Assembly (NCBI RefSeq): GCF_030123105.1
Contig: NZ_CP126095.1
Coordinates: forward strand, 4,402,001-4,466,000
Direction: 5' to 3'
DNA from: Paenibacillus sp. G2S3
GTDB taxonomy: Bacteria; Bacillota; Bacilli; Paenibacillales; Paenibacillaceae
Length of the DNA stretch: 64,000 nucleotides
Shown: positions 61,432-64,000 of the stretch, in pieces
Numbering within the stretch: the stretch's first letter is position 1
Layout of the letters: every line of letters begins with the position of its first letter
The notes under the pieces: generated by a model
Database searches by the model: none
Told to the model about the DNA's origin: nothing
The model's input: the letters and a program-made list of their open reading frames with translations, nothing else
Program-made: the position numbers and the translations under genes

Positions 61432-61465
61432 AGAGCCACTGGATAATACTCCAGTGGCTTTTTTT
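61432..61465 (+). terminator. Intrinsic terminator after the DUF2871 gene
   Basis: AGAGCCACTGGA and TCCAGTGGCT form the stem, followed by seven T. It lies between the convergent DUF2871 and GH6 genes. Confidence 0.9.
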
Positions 61466-61484
61466 GACTACTACCTATTCCTGT

Positions 61485-63899
61485 TTACGGAGCAATCCCC
61501 CAAACAAGGGCATCATTTTGATAAAGGGTTACCTTATCCCAGTTCGTAAATGCAGTTTTAGTCGCATCAAAGGAATAGTCATTGATTTCATTAAAATTAG
61601 TCCAGTCCGATTTAAAAATCCTAAGTTGTATATCCCCGGACTGTCCTCCAGCTGCAATGGAACCGGCTGAAGAGGTAAACGTAAGTTCAACATACGTATC
61701 AGCATTTGTACCTGCGTAATTAACAAATGAGATTTGAACATTACTATTCCCTACTTGCGCCCAATCGATAACACCATTTAATGTCTGATTACTATCCTTA
61801 GTAAAGTAGTAGCGGATTTTCAGGTCGCTCAAGTTTACAGCAGTGGTACCATTGTTCTTAATATTAAAATATGGCTTAATCTGATTATCTGTAGCAATGG
61901 TGTCTCCAGCACGGTACTGCAACACAAGACTGGTAGGTGCCGCGATTTGTGGCGTTGCGCTCACTTGCGCAGAGTTCGCACTCTCGCCAGTCGTGTTCGT
62001 CCCACTTACAACATAATAATAGGTTGTTCCGTTCGTTAAGCCTGTGTTGGTATAACTCATCGCCGTTAATCCCATCTCTACTGGAGTGTACGGCCCACCA
62101 CTCGTGGTTGCACGTTTCACTGTGTAGCTTGTCGCGCCGCTCGATACTATCCAGCTCAGGCTTACTTTTGCGTCTCCTGCTGTCGCTACTAAGCTAGTTG
62201 GTGCCGCTGGAACAGTCGCCACCGCTGCCGGTGTTGCACTCGCTTGTGTAGAATTCGCGCTCTCTCCCACAGCATTGGTTGCGCTCACAACATAGTGATA
62301 GGTTGTTCCGTTTGTTAGACCCGTGTTGGTATAACTCGTCGCCGTTAATCCTGTCACTAATGTGGTATAAGGCCCTCCGTTTGTGGTCGCTCGTTTCACA
62401 GTGTAGCTAGTCGCTCCACTTGATGCTGTCCAGCTCAAACTTACTTTCGCGTCTCCCGCTGTAGCCACCAAGCTAGTTGGTACGGCTGGAACTTCAGTCC
62501 CCCCTCCACTACTCAGAGGAATCACAGGGTAAGCATTCTGTACCAGCTGAACGAACTGATCATGGAACCAATGACCTGATACAGGCGCGTTAGGCAATGC
62601 ACCAGTCAGTGTTCCACTTGAGCTGGTGTAAGTCGGATCACACATTCTGTCAAAGCCTTTACCTTCATTATTAGGAATTGCGCTGCTGGAGCCGTCAGAC
62701 TCTCCCGGAGGCTTCACCCATACAAAAGCATCCAGATGTGAGGCTGAATAACCTGTCGGTGCTGCTTGTGGAGCTTCCCCAATTCCAGCTCCGCTAGCAT
62801 TACACCAATTCCCGCGATGGTAACGCTTATCAATCCGACCAGAATCCGCATAAGCGTTAACTGTTGTTCCGCTTGCACTAGTCGGACGATTAACACCGCC
62901 CCACCCATTTCGTGAGGTATCTATCAGAAAGCCAATCGTGGATGGCCAACCTTTTGCTACAAATCCGGAATATAGAGCAGCTGTGAAATCGGCTTCATCA
63001 AAATACGGATTCCATTCATAATAACTTGCGGAACGCAGCTGCTGACTGCTTATCGTTAGATTCGGATCTGGAAGATTAGGTTCTTCCAGTGGTGTTGTAT
63101 TGGCTGTATTCGTTATGAATCCATCGACACTTGCTAGTCCAGCTGTAGTCCCTGAAACAACCGTCGTAAAGAGATCAATAGCGGGACCACGATTGGTTTC
63201 CCAGCCGAGCCAGCCTGAATGACCAATATCCATGTAAGTATATACATTTGGGATGGCATGGAGTGCATTCAAGGTGTAACGTGTTGCATCTCGGTAAATA
63301 TTTGTGGAGTTGGCCTGAGCACATTGAGGTGTGCTGAGATTCGTAACCAGGTTTGGAAGCGAGTCTGGCTCAACGATGGTAACTATACGAATATCACTAT
63401 ATTTGGGTTTAGCAAAAATGCTTGCTATTACATCAATGTAATCTGACTTATAGGTCACTAAACCCTCAGCAGTCAGTGGCAGTTCTCCATTCGATGCCAA
63501 AGCATGGCAGTCCCGACCAGGCATATCATAGATAACGAATGTTGCTGTGATTGGCATGTTAGCTTGTTTTTGAGCGAGCACGGCATCCAAAGTTTCTTCA
63601 AGACTTTTTCTGCCTCCATTGTTCACCCCGCCATAAATAGCAGCAATCCGGTCAAGCCATATTGCCGTTGGATACTTTTTAACAGTCTCCATCTTAGATA
63701 TTAGAGTGTTGTCGGTGACCTGAGCTATTGAGGTGTCTATCAGTGCGGCATAATCAGGATTCACATATGAAGTAGCCCCTACAAACGGATTATCAACATG
63801 TGCTTCACTGGCATACGTGGGAGAAGGAGCATATCCGGTGATAACTAAAGCCATGATCGTAAGCAATAAGAACATTTGCTTCGTTAGTGCCTTTGTCAT
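61485..63899 (-). CDS. Secreted GH6 cellulase with two Fn3 domains and CBM3
   Basis: 804 residues. Signal peptide to about Ala30 (PTYASEA). GH6 catalytic domain about 35-470: VIYDMPGRDCHALASNGE with Asp130, and IVEPDSLPN with Asp179 matching the GH6 catalytic acid. MDIGHSGWLGW and the C-terminal VWVKPPGESDG complete the active site. Then two Fn3 modules (about 475-565 and 570-655), nearly alike even in DNA, and a C-terminal CBM3 that binds crystalline cellulose. Bacterial GH6 enzymes of this layout are mostly exo-acting cellobiohydrolases, but endoglucanase activity is not excluded. Single gene, convergent with DUF2871. Confidence 0.95.
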   Translation of the reverse strand: MTKALTKQMFLLLTIMALVITGYAPSPTYASEAHVDNPFVGATSYVNPDYAALIDTSIAQVTDNTLISKMETVKKYPTAIWLDRIAAIYGGVNNGGRKSLEETLDAVLAQKQANMPITATFVIYDMPGRDCHALASNGELPLTAEGLVTYKSDYIDVIASIFAKPKYSDIRIVTIVEPDSLPNLVTNLSTPQCAQANSTNIYRDATRYTLNALHAIPNVYTYMDIGHSGWLGWETNRGPAIDLFTTVVSGTTAGLASVDGFITNTANTTPLEEPNLPDPNLTISSQQLRSASYYEWNPYFDEADFTAALYSGFVAKGWPSTIGFLIDTSRNGWGGVNRPTSASGTTVNAYADSGRIDKRYHRGNWCNASGAGIGEAPQAAPTGYSASHLDAFVWVKPPGESDGSSSAIPNNEGKGFDRMCDPTYTSSSGTLTGALPNAPVSGHWFHDQFVQLVQNAYPVIPLSSGGGTEVPAVPTSLVATAGDAKVSLSWTASSGATSYTVKRATTNGGPYTTLVTGLTATSYTNTGLTNGTTYHYVVSATNAVGESANSTQASATPAAVATVPAAPTSLVATAGDAKVSLSWIVSSGATSYTVKRATTSGGPYTPVEMGLTAMSYTNTGLTNGTTYYYVVSGTNTTGESANSAQVSATPQIAAPTSLVLQYRAGDTIATDNQIKPYFNIKNNGTTAVNLSDLKIRYYFTKDSNQTLNGVIDWAQVGNSNVQISFVNYAGTNADTYVELTFTSSAGSIAAGGQSGDIQLRIFKSDWTNFNEINDYSFDATKTAFTNWDKVTLYQNDALVWGIAP
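61935..62490 (-). repeat. Tandem Fn3-coding repeat within the GH6 cellulase
   Basis: Two adjacent units of about 270-280 bases code for nearly identical Fn3 modules. Both start APTSLVATAGDAKVSLSW or PTSLVATAGDAKVSLSW and contain SGATSYTVKRATT and YTNTGLTNGTTY. The DNA identity is high, so the duplication is recent or maintained by gene conversion. It is an intragenic repeat, not a separate element. Confidence 0.85.
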
Positions 63900-64000
63900 T
63901 TATTATTCTCCTTTCGACAATTAAATAAATTCGTAAAAATTTATTAATAGTCACACGTTGCTACAACTGCGGTTTACACGCTTCGAAAGAAATGTTCACC

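Noticed and set aside
61935..62490. CRISPR-like or satellite repeat
   Set aside because: The repeat is an in-frame duplication coding for Fn3 modules, with no spacer structure.

Overview
The window looks like chromosomal DNA of a Paenibacillus-type Bacillota (low to moderate GC). The grounds are strong AGGAGG-type ribosome binding sites, frequent TTG/GTG starts, sigma-A promoters with Fur, CcpA and ROK-type control sites, an SLH-domain protein, a modular GH6-Fn3-Fn3-CBM3 cellulase, and many solute-binding lipoproteins. I found no tRNA, rRNA or CRISPR array. One complete insertion sequence is present.

Layout. (1) 44-5312: an iron-siderophore uptake operon on the minus strand. An AraC regulator runs without a stop codon into a FhuD/FeuA-type binding lipoprotein, followed by two FecCD permeases and a ferredoxin-NADP reductase gene interrupted by an in-frame TAA. 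Two Fur boxes are visible. (2) 5.4-14.2 kb: cysC, an unknown protein, a methyltransferase, a serine hydrolase with SLH repeats, an ECF sigma/anti-sigma pair and an LtaS-type enzyme. (3) 14.3-35.4 kb: an accessory stretch rich in detoxification, resistance and transport families. It holds VOC and DinB proteins, a regulator with a heterodimeric ABC exporter, LysR/phosphatase, LacI/MFS, a TetR-controlled FtsX-type ABC transporter followed by a kinase and an acetyltransferase, a second kinase, MepB and a methyltransferase. (4) 35.5-38.3 kb: an alkaline phosphatase whose terminator has been split by an IS3-family element. (5) 38.3-45.3 kb: a small lipoprotein, an AlkZ-like protein, a quinone/electrophile-response group (FMN reductase, luciferase-like oxidoreductase, ring-cleaving dioxygenase, MarR) and a PadR/HAAS pair.

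(6) 45.6-58.2 kb is the most coherent functional unit: a ten-gene minus-strand operon. In order it encodes a ROK repressor, an asparaginase II-family protein, an oligopeptide-type binding lipoprotein, OppBCDF, an M17 leucyl aminopeptidase, CutC, a ROK sugar kinase and a cytoplasmic GH29 alpha-L-fucosidase. One sigma-A promoter overlaps a palindrome, with a cre-like site upstream. The combination suggests import of a fucosylated glyco-amino acid or glycopeptide and its dismantling in the cytoplasm. This is an inference from gene content. (7) 58.5-64 kb: MgtC-like protein, a FabK/nitronate monooxygenase homologue, a 36-residue membrane peptide plus a small exported protein, a DUF2871 membrane protein and the GH6 cellulase.

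Regulation is unusually readable. Dyads fitting the adjacent regulator genes are visible for Fur, TetR, MarR, PadR, LacI and ROK. Two unrelated uptake operons carry a strong hairpin without a U-tract directly after the binding-protein gene, which suggests a shared way of making more binding protein than permease.
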